From: Pseudomonas graminis
Lineage (GTDB): Bacteria; Pseudomonadota; Gammaproteobacteria; Pseudomonadales; Pseudomonadaceae
Direction of reading: 5' to 3'
DNA length: 64,000 nt
NCBI RefSeq assembly: GCF_004364335.1
Contig: NZ_SOCR01000001.1
Span: forward strand, 515,393 to 579,392
In this document: positions 49,342 through 57,794 of the stretch, in pieces
How positions within the stretch are numbered: position 1 is the stretch's first letter
Layout of the letters: each line of letters begins with the position of its first letter
Made by a program: the position numbers and the translations under genes
Notes under the pieces: model-generated
The model's input: only the letters and a program-made list of their open reading frames with translations
What the model was told of the DNA's origin: nothing
Database searches by the model: none

Positions 49342-50268
49342 TCAGTTGTCGAGCATGAGCCGCTCGCGGACCACGTCGACGAGCTTGTCCGGCTGGAATT
49401 TGGAAAGGAAGTTATCGCAGCCGACCTTCTTGACCATGGACTCGTTGAAGCTGCCGGACAGCGAGGTATGCAGCACCACATAGAGGCCGCGCAGACGTGG
49501 GTCGTTGCGGATTTCCGTGGTCAGGCGGTAGCCGTCCATTTCCGGCATTTCGGCGTCGGTGAAGACCATCAGCAGCTTTTCGGTCATGACCTCGCCAGCG
49601 TCCGCCCAGCTCTTGAGCAGGTTCAGGGCTTTCAACCCGTCACGGGCGATGTGCATCTTCACGCCAAGCTGACCCAGGGTGTCGCGCAATTGCGAAAGCG
49701 CCACGTTGGAGTCGTCCACCAACAGCACTTCGCGGCCAATGGCCCGGGCAAGGACCGGATCGTCCAGCTTGTCGCGGGAGACCTTGGCGCTGTACGGCAC
49801 GATCTCGGCGAGGACTTTCTCCACGTCGATGATTTCCACCAACTGGTCGTCGACCTTGCTGATGGCGGTCAGGTAGTGCTGACGCCCGGCGCTGGTCGGT
49901 GGCGGCAGGATCGCCTCCCAGTTCATGTTGACGATGCGGTCCACGCCACCCACCAGAAACGCCTGAACCGAGCGGTTGTATTCGGTCACGATGATCGTGC
50001 TCGAAGGCCCCGGCACAAGCGGACGCATGCCGATGGCCTGGGACAGGTCGATGACCGGCAGGGTCTGGCCGCGCAGGTTGACCACGCCGCACACGAACGG
50101 ATGACGCTGGGGCATCAACGTCAGCTTGGGCAGTTGCAGGACTTCCTGCACCTTGAATACGTTGATCGCGAACAACTGTCGCCCGGCCAGGCGGAACATG
50201 AGGATTTCCAGGCGGTTCTCACCTACCAGCTGTGTACGTTGGTCTACTGTGTCGAGAATGCCAGCCAT
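49342..50268 (-). CDS. cheV: Chemotaxis protein CheV
   Basis: The 308-residue protein fuses a CheW-like coupling domain (residues about 15-165, with RGQTLPVIDLSQAIGM) to a response-regulator receiver (about 178-305, LLVDDSNVALSQLRDTLGQL, phospho-acceptor Asp238 in VFTDAEMPEMDGYRL). CheV couples CheA to receptors and may act as a phosphate sink for adaptation. It stands alone with its own terminator. A 573-base region separates it from a divergent Hpt-like gene. Confidence 0.95.
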   Translation of the reverse strand: MAGILDTVDQRTQLVGENRLEILMFRLAGRQLFAINVFKVQEVLQLPKLTLMPQRHPFVCGVVNLRGQTLPVIDLSQAIGMRPLVPGPSSTIIVTEYNRSVQAFLVGGVDRIVNMNWEAILPPPTSAGRQHYLTAISKVDDQLVEIIDVEKVLAEIVPYSAKVSRDKLDDPVLARAIGREVLLVDDSNVALSQLRDTLGQLGVKMHIARDGLKALNLLKSWADAGEVMTEKLLMVFTDAEMPEMDGYRLTTEIRNDPRLRGLYVVLHTSLSGSFNESMVKKVGCDNFLSKFQPDKLVDVVRERLMLDN

Positions 50269-50841
50269 CTGTTGCTCCTGGAGCAGGGTTCAAGTAAGTC
50301 CGCCTACCCTGTATCGGCAGCCCCGCGACAGACCTTAATCGGGCTTGATCGGGCCTGATCGGAATAGAAATGCGCATCGCGCAAATGATGTCACATTAGC
50401 ATCACCCGAGAGCCGTCGACAGACTTGGGCGCAGGCCGACCGGCAAACGGCGTGGCTTTCAGACGCGCGGCCCGATGAGAACCTGATCGAGCCCGCCACC
50501 GCGACTAGGGGTAACCCCTAAGGGCAATCGGGGCGAACCTGATATTCGGCCTTTGCAATAGCCATTACTGTGACGCCCTTCTCGTAAATGAATGGAGTCA
50601 GTTATGCGGTTGCGCTCACGGAAGTTCCCCCACTGCTGGCCCGAATCCTTGAAAAGGCCCGTTCTCGTGGGGCCTGGGCGCAGATGATCGTCTCGCGCGT
50701 TCATGCCGATCACCCCGCCCCGCCCGACCAGTCGCAACAATCAGAAACGCCCTACAGACTTTCCAGTGCCTTCAACATTAACTTTGGGCCACTCGCCCCA
50801 CGCGACCTGACGTCGCCATTTGAGAAGAGTGGAGAATGCAC
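50269..50841. other. Long divergent intergenic region between cheV and the Hpt-like gene
   Basis: No convincing gene is seen in these 573 bases. The frame at 50459-50740 on the minus strand has no family-like features. The region holds a perfect palindrome at 50506-50520. Confidence 0.45.
50506..50520. promoter_or_regulatory. Perfect inverted repeat TAGGGGT-A-ACCCCTA
   Basis: Seven-base arms around one base, with AGGG repeated just after. NarL/LuxR-type response regulators bind short GC-rich inverted repeats of this kind, and one is encoded 2 kb downstream (52535). Assignment is inference. Confidence 0.5.
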
Positions 50842-51345
50842 ATGCTGAACGGCAATGAATGGCAGCAGCTGCATGCAGAGTTTCTCAGCGATACCCAGAC
50901 ACTCATGTGCCGCGCCGATGAATGCCTCAGTCATCTTGAATTGATCAGCGATGATCGTGACGCGATGGAATGTCTGCTCACCACATTGCAACAACTGGCC
51001 GGCAAGTCAGACACACATGGCGTTGAAACCGTGGCTGGTTTCGCTCGCCATTTGCGTTATCTCCTTTACTTCGCCAACGCGGCCGGACAATTGCAGCCAG
51101 ACGCATTGCACGCGCTCAAGCGCTGTTTCGAGCTGCTGGCCTGGCAGCTTGAGCTCATCGACCCCCACACCGGATCGCTGGCGCTGGACGAAAGCGAGCA
51201 GTGCGGCTTGCTGGACGCATTCGCCTGCCAGTGCGGGGTCGGCAAACGCGAACACAATGTCGCCATAAGGCCGGGCTGGTCGGTCAGTGCCGGGCAGTGC
51301 GACGTCCCCGCACCCGCGTACGCCGATCACAGTGAAGCGCGGTGA
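50842..51345 (+). CDS. Hpt-like helical protein lacking the phospho-accepting histidine
   Basis: The 167-residue protein is helical. Residues 8-110 align by eye with the CheA P1/Hpt fold: LHAEFLSDTQTLMCRADECL, then LLTTLQQLAGKSDTHGVETV where Hpt domains read LFRAAHTIKGGSATFGL. Gln50 takes the place of the phosphorylated His and Ala53 that of the Lys, so it should not accept phosphate. The last 40 residues are unrelated and Cys/Gly-rich. I chose the ATG at 50842 (GGAG at seven bases) over 50836. It precedes a sensor kinase and a regulator, suggesting a binding or inhibitory role (inference). Confidence 0.6.
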   Translation: MLNGNEWQQLHAEFLSDTQTLMCRADECLSHLELISDDRDAMECLLTTLQQLAGKSDTHGVETVAGFARHLRYLLYFANAAGQLQPDALHALKRCFELLAWQLELIDPHTGSLALDESEQCGLLDAFACQCGVGKREHNVAIRPGWSVSAGQCDVPAPAYADHSEAR

Positions 51346-51686
51346 ATGCCTGTTGATGACCTGGAACGCACTCGTATTCCGGACTTGAAAGCTGACTGAG
51401 CGGACCATCGGGCTGGTTATTGACGTCAGTCGGGTTTCAACCTCAGCCCTCAATAAGGCCGGCAACTAATGTACTATCAGCGCGCTCGAAGGGACGCTTG
51501 AAGCAGCACTTTTTCTGTCCATTCCATGAGCCGTTCGGACACGTTGTACCCCGACAGAGGAAGTTCAGCATTGTGTTTTCGCAGTGCACTTTCAAATGGC
51601 CTGGCAGATCCGTCAGGTGCAGACCTCCATTATCGATGGCTTCATTCGCTATGCATGGCAGCAGCAAATTCCCTGGCGTTCAGCGA
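51346..51686. other. Intergenic stretch before the sensor kinase gene
   Basis: These 341 bases hold no clear gene, although the kinase frame is open back to 51420. No operator or terminator is evident. Confidence 0.4.
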
Positions 51687-52538
51687 ATGAACCCCGGCAG
51701 CCTCGCTCGCTGGGTAGCCTTGCTGTGCCTGGTGACCACGGGATGCAATGTAATCGCCTACCTGGCGAGCAGCGTTCTGCCGCTGGCGCTGGCGATTATC
51801 AACGGGCTGGCGTTTGCAGGCCTCTGCTACAGCATGATGCGCCCGAACCGGACCATCCAGTTCCAGCCAAAGGAACTGGCCGATCACATGCTGCAGGTCC
51901 AGGAAACCGAGCGTCATCGTCTGAGCCGCGAGCTGCACGATGACATCGGCCAGATGCTCACGGCAGCAAAGATGCAGAGCGACTGGCTTCAGCGCCGGGC
52001 CCCGCAGGAGTTGCACGCACAGTGCACGATGCTCATCAACACCCTCGATGAAACCCTGGCGAAGGTTCGCGACCTGTCCGCCATTCTCAACCCGCGACAG
52101 CTGACCAGCCTGGGACTTGAAGCCAGCCTGCGCGCGCATTTACTGCGCACGCTGTCGGCCACTTCCGTGCAGTGGAGCCTGGAATGCCAGCAGCGCCTGG
52201 ACGGTATTCCCGAAGAAATCGCGGTGGCGGCATTCCGCATCACGCAGGAAGCCGTGACCAACATGCTGCGCCACGCCCAGGCGCAAAACCTGCGCGTGCA
52301 ACTGCAGCGCCGCCCGGAAGGGTTGTCGCTGAGCATTCGCGATGATGGTCAAGGATTCGCTCCGGCGCTAAGCCCCGCCGGTCAAGGGCAGCGCGGTATG
52401 GCCGGCATGGCGGAGCGCGCCAGCCTGTTGGGCGGTGAATTGAGCGTCGCCAGCGAGCCCGGGCAAGGCACTTGCATTCAGGCGTTGTTCCCCTGGGCCC
52501 CGCGTGTCCGCGGACGCGCCGGGGGCAGCACGTCGTGA
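51687..52538 (+). CDS. NarX-type sensor histidine kinase (HisKA_3)
   Basis: The protein of about 283 residues has two hydrophobic helices (about residues 8-27 and 29-50), a HisKA_3 dimerisation domain with phospho-acceptor His84 in LSRELHDDIGQMLTAAKMQ, and a HATPase_c domain (QEAVTNMLRHAQAQNL, DDGQGFAPA, GMAGMAERASLLGGEL). There is no sensor domain beyond the short membrane part. The start is uncertain: ATG at 51687, with 51636 and 51651 possible. Its stop overlaps the GTG start of the response-regulator gene, its evident partner. Confidence 0.88.
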   Translation: MNPGSLARWVALLCLVTTGCNVIAYLASSVLPLALAIINGLAFAGLCYSMMRPNRTIQFQPKELADHMLQVQETERHRLSRELHDDIGQMLTAAKMQSDWLQRRAPQELHAQCTMLINTLDETLAKVRDLSAILNPRQLTSLGLEASLRAHLLRTLSATSVQWSLECQQRLDGIPEEIAVAAFRITQEAVTNMLRHAQAQNLRVQLQRRPEGLSLSIRDDGQGFAPALSPAGQGQRGMAGMAERASLLGGELSVASEPGQGTCIQALFPWAPRVRGRAGGSTS

Positions 52539-53197
52539 GCGTGTGCAAGGTACTGCTGGTCGATGACCACGCGCTGATCCGCGCCGGTGTCCGCGCACTG
52601 GTGTCGGACATCCCGGGTTACGCCGTCATTGGCGAGGCCAGCAATGGCCATCAGCTGCTGGAAATGAGCCTGCAGCTGGAACCCGACATCATTTTGCTCG
52701 ACATCTCCATGGGCGACAGCGACGGGCTGGACGCTTTGCAACGTCTGCGTCAGACGCTGCCTCACAGCAAGGTGTTGATCCTGTCGATGCACACCGAACC
52801 GCGTCTGATCATGCGCGCGCTGGCGTGCGGCGCCCACGGTTACCTCCTCAAGGATGCAACCGCCAGCGAGATCGAGCACGCGCTGAACGCCCTGCGCGAT
52901 GGCGCACGCTACCTGAGCCCGGCCATCGCTCACACGGTCATCAGCCAGGCATTGGTCGGTAGCCAGACGACGCCTGCTGAAGTCGCCGAGGGTCATAACC
53001 TCACCGCGCGGCAGCTGGAGATCCTGCGGCTGGTCGTCAGGGGCACCTCCACGCGTGACATCGCCGCCGGGCTTGGCCTGAGCGTCAAAACGGTGGAAAC
53101 CCATCGCGCGCAGATCATGAAACGGCTGCACATCTACGACGTGCCCGGGCTTGTGCTGTTCTGTGTGAGAGAGCGAATCATCAGCCTGGACGACTGA
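52535..53197 (+). CDS. LuxR/NarL-type response regulator
   Basis: The 220-residue protein has a receiver domain (CKVLLVDDHALIRAGVRALV, phospho-acceptor Asp56 in IILLDISMGDSDGLD) and a LuxR-type helix-turn-helix (LTARQLEILRLVVRGTSTRD, GLSVKTVETHRAQIMKRLHI). It starts at GTG 52535, overlapping the kinase stop, so the two are translationally coupled. Its targets are unknown; the perfect inverted repeat at 50506-50520 is a candidate site. Confidence 0.92.
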   Translation: MSVCKVLLVDDHALIRAGVRALVSDIPGYAVIGEASNGHQLLEMSLQLEPDIILLDISMGDSDGLDALQRLRQTLPHSKVLILSMHTEPRLIMRALACGAHGYLLKDATASEIEHALNALRDGARYLSPAIAHTVISQALVGSQTTPAEVAEGHNLTARQLEILRLVVRGTSTRDIAAGLGLSVKTVETHRAQIMKRLHIYDVPGLVLFCVRERIISLDD

Positions 53198-53203
53198 GGG
53201 CGT

Positions 53204-53232
53204 CAGATGAGCACGCGGTCGCGGCTCATCTG
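53204..53232. terminator. Stem-loop between the convergent regulator and lipid kinase genes
   Basis: CAGATGAGC (53204-53212) pairs perfectly with GCTCATCTG (53224-53232) around an 11-base loop. No T run lies on either side. Confidence 0.45.
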
Positions 53233-53246
53233 GCGGTTGTCGATGC

Positions 53247-54155
53247 TCAAGCGAGCTGTCGGGTCTGCCCCAGCAACGGCGAATGCGACGGCAGGTGCAC
53301 GCGCAACGCGCCTGCTCGCGCTTCGAAACGGGTTGCTTCGCCGCTCAGCGGTTCGCCGTCGAGGTTGATATTCAGCCCCTGGGCCGATTTCAGCTCGACC
53401 CACGGCAGTCGCGCGCGGACGAACATGTTGTCGAGGCCAAGACCGCCTTCGAGCAGGCTTCTCAGCGTGCTCACCACCTCTTGGGGCGCTGGCAGAATAC
53501 TGATGTCCAGCAGGCCGTCATCGGCCAATGCTTCCGGGCACAACGGATGACCGCCGCCCGCCTGACGACCGTTGCCGATCCCCAACGCCAGCATCTCGCC
53601 CTTCCAGTGAAAGTCCGGGCCGGTGAATTCGCCGTAGGCGGCTTTCAACTCGCTGAAGCGCGTCAGGCCGGTGAACAGATAGGCCGCACCGCCGAGGATC
53701 TTTTTCAAGTCTTCAGAGGTGTTGGCGGTGACCTGGCTGCCAAATCCGCCGGTGGCCATGTTGAGGAACATCTGCCCGCCCACGGCCCCCATGTCGACCG
53801 GGCGCGCCGGGACGTCCAGCAGGTCGAGGGCCTGATCGGGTTCCAGCGGCACGCCCGCCGACCGGGCGAAATCGTTGGCGGTACCCAGCGGCATGATCAC
53901 CAGGCTGGCATCGACTTCAGACAGCGCCAGCGCCTCCGCCACGTCCCGCAGCGTGCCATCGCCGCCACCGGCGATGATCTGCCGATGCCCGGCCTCCAGA
54001 CCCTCACGTACCAGGCGCTGGGCATCGCCCGCTTCCCAGGTCACACGCACGTCCAGTTCCCAGCCATGCTTGCGCTTGCGCTGCACCGCCTCGCGGACAT
54101 CCTCGTTGAGCGCCTGCTTGCCGTGAAGAATCAGTAATGCCCTGCGCGCTGTCAT
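53247..54155 (-). CDS. yegS: YegS-type lipid kinase
   Basis: The 302-residue protein is a diacylglycerol-kinase-fold enzyme: ALLILHGKQALNEDVREAV at the start, the nucleotide motif IIAGGGDGTLRDVAEAL (Gly63-Thr68) and VIMPLGTANDFARSAGVP. Relatives phosphorylate phosphatidylglycerol or other lipids at the inner membrane. The closeness to YegS is good, but the substrate in vivo is not known. It is convergent with the response-regulator gene. Confidence 0.92.
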   Translation of the reverse strand: MTARRALLILHGKQALNEDVREAVQRKRKHGWELDVRVTWEAGDAQRLVREGLEAGHRQIIAGGGDGTLRDVAEALALSEVDASLVIMPLGTANDFARSAGVPLEPDQALDLLDVPARPVDMGAVGGQMFLNMATGGFGSQVTANTSEDLKKILGGAAYLFTGLTRFSELKAAYGEFTGPDFHWKGEMLALGIGNGRQAGGGHPLCPEALADDGLLDISILPAPQEVVSTLRSLLEGGLGLDNMFVRARLPWVELKSAQGLNINLDGEPLSGEATRFEARAGALRVHLPSHSPLLGQTRQLA

Positions 54156-54598
54156 ATCCCTTCCTTCTAACTGTACGAATTGATGCGTGATGTGTTGACC
54201 GCGCGCGCTGCAAAAAAAGCCCGTCAGGGGGAAAATCTTTTAAACCCCATCAATTCATCAGAGACGCTCAGGCATTCATCCGGACAGGCTTGGGATGGGC
54301 GAGTATCGGGCCTGATGATGGCAAAAAGCCTTAGGTGGCAGAGACTTACGCGTGATGGCTCGGCAACAACCCGGCTTCAGCGCTAGATTGGTGTGGCCTT
54401 GGGTCCCGTAAATAGGGGACGAAAGGCGTTACTTCTGCGTTACAGACCCTTGAATTGCACACCTGAAAAGCGCCTAATCGACAAATAATTGGCTAATTCG
54501 AGCGGATCTCATCACAAAGTCAGTAAATTGACTTTGTGCGTGATAGCCCGAAATTCAGCCCTGTCATTGATTCATGGATCGAAGAGGCGAGAACCCCC
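54156..54598. other. Long upstream region of the mannose-nucleotide gene
   Basis: No gene is seen in 443 bases. The second half is AT-richer than its surroundings and ends with a perfect palindrome at 54513-54538. The length suggests complex regulation or an untranslated leader. Confidence 0.4.
54513..54538. promoter_or_regulatory. Perfect inverted repeat CACAAAGTCA-N6-TGACTTTGTG
   Basis: Ten-base arms (54513-54522 and 54529-54538) around GTAAAT lie 61 bases upstream of the start of the mannose-1-phosphate guanylyltransferase. A dimeric regulator site or a leader hairpin is likely; the regulator is not recognised. Confidence 0.6.
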
Positions 54599-56050
54599 AT
54601 GCAACTGATTCCCTGCATTATTGCTGGCGGCGCCGGCACCCGGCTGTGGCCTGTTTCACGAGAGGCGATGCCCAAACCGTTCATGCGCCTGCCGGACGGC
54701 GAAAGCCTGCTGCAGAAGACGTTCAATCGCGCCAGCCAGCTGGAGGGGGTGGAAAGCGTCCTGACCGTCACCAATCGGGAGGTGTATTTCCGCACCGTCG
54801 ACGACTACCGGCTGCTGAACAAGCACCAACGGGCGCTTGAGTTTCTGCTCGAACCATTCGGCCGCAACACCGCTCCCGCCATCGCCGCCGCCGCCCTGCA
54901 CGTTCAGGCGCGTTACGGGGATGACGCACAGTTGCTGATTCTGCCGGCGGACCAATTGATCAATGACGTTGCCGCCTTCGAGACGGCCGTGCAGAGCGCA
55001 CGCAAACTGGCGGACGAGGGCTGGCTGGTGACGTTCGGTCTGATCCCCTCCCGCGCCGAAACCGGTTTTGGCTACATCGAGAAAGGCCAGGCACTCAGCA
55101 GCGAGGCCTATCAGGTCGCGCGCTTCGTCGAGAAGCCCGATGCCGTCACCGCCCAGGACTATCTCGCCGGCGGTCTGCATTTGTGGAACGCCGGGATGTT
55201 CTGCATGCGCGTCGACGTGCTGCTCGCCGAACTGGACATTCACGCACCGGAAGTCCTGGCCGCCGTGCGCCATTGCCTGGCGCAGTGCAACAGCAAGGAA
55301 GGCCGCAACGAGTTGCAGATCGAGCTGGACAGCACGACCTTTGCCTTGGCGCCGGACATCTCCATTGATTACGCGTTGATGGAGCGTTCCCGGAAGGTCG
55401 CGGTGGTGCCGTGCGAGATGGGCTGGAGCGATATCGGTTCGTGGCAGGCCATTCGCGAGCTGAGTCCGGCCGATGAAAACGGTAACCGATGCAACGGCGA
55501 GGTGGTGTTGCATGACGTGACCAACTGCTACATCGACTCGAAAAAGCGCCTGGTGGGTGCGGTGGGTCTGGATAACCTGATCATCATCGACACGCCGGAT
55601 GCTTTGTTGATCGCCGATGCCGATCGCAGTCAGGAGGTCAAGGTCATCGCCCAGGAGCTCAAGCGTCAGGGCCATCCGGCGTACCTGTTGCACAACACCG
55701 TCACCCGACCGTGGGGTACTTACACGGTGCTGGAGGAAGGCAAGCGCTTCAAGATCAAGCGGATCGTGGTGAAGCCGCAGGCCTCGTTGTCGCTGCAGAT
55801 GCATCACCACCGCAGCGAGCACTGGATTGTGGTCAGCGGCATGGCTCGCGTTACCAATGGCGAAGACGAGTTCATGCTCGATACCAATGAGTCGACCTTC
55901 ATCAAACCCGGGCACACCCATCGGCTGGTCAATCCGGGGGTGATTGATCTGGTGATGATCGAGGTGCAGAGCGGCGAGTATCTGGGGGAAGACGATATTG
56001 TTCGGTTTACTGATGTGTATGGGCGGGTGCCTGAGGCTGCGAAAGCTTAA
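54599..56050 (+). CDS. Bifunctional mannose-1-phosphate guanylyltransferase / mannose-6-phosphate isomerase
   Basis: The 483-residue cytoplasmic enzyme (AlgA/PslB/WbpW type) makes GDP-mannose for exopolysaccharide or LPS. The N-terminal nucleotidyltransferase shows CIIAGGAGTRLWPVSREAMP and RFVEKPDA. The C-terminal cupin isomerase domain shows SLQMHHHRSEHWIVVSGMAR and PGHTHRLVNPG. I chose the ATG at 54599, which begins at the family start MQLIP; an upstream ATG at 54536 would lie within the palindrome. No other polysaccharide gene is adjacent, so it probably serves a remote cluster. Which of AlgA, PslB or ManC it equals cannot be decided. Confidence 0.92.
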   Translation: MQLIPCIIAGGAGTRLWPVSREAMPKPFMRLPDGESLLQKTFNRASQLEGVESVLTVTNREVYFRTVDDYRLLNKHQRALEFLLEPFGRNTAPAIAAAALHVQARYGDDAQLLILPADQLINDVAAFETAVQSARKLADEGWLVTFGLIPSRAETGFGYIEKGQALSSEAYQVARFVEKPDAVTAQDYLAGGLHLWNAGMFCMRVDVLLAELDIHAPEVLAAVRHCLAQCNSKEGRNELQIELDSTTFALAPDISIDYALMERSRKVAVVPCEMGWSDIGSWQAIRELSPADENGNRCNGEVVLHDVTNCYIDSKKRLVGAVGLDNLIIIDTPDALLIADADRSQEVKVIAQELKRQGHPAYLLHNTVTRPWGTYTVLEEGKRFKIKRIVVKPQASLSLQMHHHRSEHWIVVSGMARVTNGEDEFMLDTNESTFIKPGHTHRLVNPGVIDLVMIEVQSGEYLGEDDIVRFTDVYGRVPEAAKA

Positions 56051-56067
56051 GCGTGGCCTGATTAGAT

Positions 56068-56389
56068 CAAGAGCGTCGGCCTAACGGCCTCGGTTTCGCC
56101 TTCGGCGAGTTACTTGGAAAAGCACCCCAAGTAACCAAGGGTGCTTGCTCCTGGCTAGGTCCCTCCTTCGTCGGGATACCCTCACTTCGACGACGCTCCG
56201 TGGGCCCGCGCCGAACGGACATCCATGTCCTGGCGGCGCTCTCGCGGCATCCATGCCGCTCGGCCCACTCCGCGTCGTCTGCGGTCGGCCTGCACCCAAG
56301 TCGCGATTGGTGGCGTCTGAACTTTCTGTGCATGAAGATCAAAAGCATAAGCAGATCAAGAGCTTCCCGGCTAAAGCCGGTCCTGCAGG
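56068..56389. repeat. Composite dispersed repeat, copy B
   Basis: Copy B runs parallel to copy A at 8.1 kb. It carries the same alternative hairpins: GTTACTTGG 56109-56117 with CCAAGTAAC 56127-56135, and AGCACCC 56121-56127 with GGGTGCT 56139-56145. It ends in a type 2 REP unit (56363-56389). The 90-bp segment missing from copy A is present at 56208-56297. Confidence 0.88.
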
Positions 56390-56409
56390 ACACCGCGTGC
56401 ATTCCGTTT

Positions 56410-56540
56410 GATCGTCCCCACGCTCCGCGTGGGAAAGCATGCCGTGACGCTCCGCGTCACCTCGCCGGCCTGAAGGTGCGTCTGCTGCGGGACGCAGAGC
56501 GTCCGGAGGGGCGTTACCACGCGGAGCGTGGGAACGATCA
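56410..56540. repeat. CCACGCTCCGCGTGG module, inverted doublet
   Basis: TCCCCACGCTCCGCGTGGGA near 56414 is matched by the inverted CCACGCGGAGCGTGGGAACG ending near 56536, with smaller inner copies (GTGACGCTCCGCGTCAC). The same module occurs once after copy A at 8424-8439. It joins repeat copies B and C. Confidence 0.85.
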
Positions 56541-56561
56541 AAAATAGCGGCGGCGACCTCG

Positions 56562-56890
56562 ACTGTAGGACCGGCTTCAGCCGGGAAGCCTTTGATCTTG
56601 ATCTTCATACACAAGAGGCTCAGTCACCGCCAATCGCGACTTGGGTGCAGGCTGAACGCAGGTCTCGCGCAGTGGGCCGAGCCGCATGGATGCGGCGAGA
56701 GCGCCGTCAGGACATGGATGTCCGTTCGGCGCGGGCCCACGGAGCGGGACCGGAGTGAAGGAACCCGACGAAGTCGGGCCCAACCGAGAGCAGGCACCCT
56801 TGGTTACTTGGGGTGCTTTTCCAAGTAACTCGCCGAAGGCGAAACAGTCTGCCCTTAGGCAGACGCCCTTGATCTTCTCTAAGCAGCACC
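56562..56890. repeat. Composite dispersed repeat, copy C (inverted relative to B)
   Basis: Copy C is the mirror of B. It starts with a type 2 REP unit (56562-56588) and ends with the hairpin core (GTTACTTGG 56803-56811, CCAAGTAAC 56821-56829) and the stretch GATCAAGGGCG seen inverted. Its apparent reading frame is shifted relative to copies A and B by a 2-bp difference, so the repeat is unlikely to code for protein. Confidence 0.88.
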
Positions 56891-56912
56891 GCGCAACCGG
56901 GCGAGATTGACT

Positions 56913-57788
56913 TTACGACGCCCCGGCAGCTTTGACGTACTCAACAAACCTAACCACCGCCGGAGCCTTTTCGTGGCGTCGGTGGATCAGCGACAACGAC
57001 GACGTCGGCTGGCAATCCTCGATCCGCCGATACACCACATTCGGCAAACGAATGTGATCAACCACCGACTCCGGCACCACCGCCACACCCTTGCCAAGAC
57101 TCACCAGCGCAATCACCGACACCAGCCCTCCCGGCTGCGGGCCCAGCGTCGGCGCGAAACCTCCGTGGGCCGCCACTTCCAGGGTGCCGGAAATCTGCTC
57201 GGGCAAAACGAACGTCTCGTTCTGCAGGTTCACCGCACTGATGACCTTCAGCTTGCCCAGCCATGAACTGTCCGGCAGCGCCAGGGCAAACCCCTCGGTC
57301 AGCAACTGCACGGCGCTCAAAGAGTCCGGCAGCTGCATGGGAGAGCGGATAAAACCCACGTCCAGTCGCCCCTCCTCGATCAGCCGCGGCAGCGTCGGCA
57401 TCAAATGCTCATTGATGCTGAACTCAACCTCCCCATAGCGCTCACGAAACTGACTGACGTGTTGCTGCAACACCCCCGAAAAAACCGCTGAGGCGACGTA
57501 GCCCAACTCGATCCTGCCGGCCTCGCCACGGCCGGCGCGCTGGACGTTGTACTGCGCGGTTTCAAACTGACGCACCGCCAGCTCGGCTTCGACCTGCAGC
57601 GCGCGCCCCGCTTCCGTCAGCCTCACCTCCCGCTGTTCGCGCAGAAACAGTCGGGTGCCCAGCGCGTTCTCCAGGTCCTGAATCTGCCGCGTCAGCGTCG
57701 GCGGCGCGATGCCCAATTGCTCGGCGGCGCGGGTGAAATGCCGATGACGGGCAACGGCCAGAAAGTAGCGAAAGTGACGGATTTCCAT
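56913..57788 (-). CDS. LysR-family transcriptional regulator
   Basis: The 291-residue protein has the LysR N-terminal winged helix (IRHFRYFLAVARHRHFTRAA, then IAPPTLTRQIQDLENALG) and a two-lobed effector domain (IELGYVASAVFSGVLQQHVS), of the CatM/BenM-like branch. It is divergent from a DHA2 efflux carrier gene, which it probably controls in response to an aromatic or toxic ligand. GGTAA/TTACC half-sites lie between them. Confidence 0.92.
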   Translation of the reverse strand: MEIRHFRYFLAVARHRHFTRAAEQLGIAPPTLTRQIQDLENALGTRLFLREQREVRLTEAGRALQVEAELAVRQFETAQYNVQRAGRGEAGRIELGYVASAVFSGVLQQHVSQFRERYGEVEFSINEHLMPTLPRLIEEGRLDVGFIRSPMQLPDSLSAVQLLTEGFALALPDSSWLGKLKVISAVNLQNETFVLPEQISGTLEVAAHGGFAPTLGPQPGGLVSVIALVSLGKGVAVVPESVVDHIRLPNVVYRRIEDCQPTSSLSLIHRRHEKAPAVVRFVEYVKAAGAS

Positions 57789-57794
57789 CGAGCG

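Noticed and set aside
50459..50740. Minus-strand frame of 93 codons between cheV and the Hpt-like gene
   Set aside because: No recognisable domain, Arg/Gly-rich shadow composition and no convincing ribosome site; kept as unexplained intergenic DNA.
56067..56910. Several small frames in repeat copies B and C and the joining module
   Set aside because: All translate repeat DNA (REP units and the CCACGCTCCGCGTGG module) on both strands; no ribosome sites.
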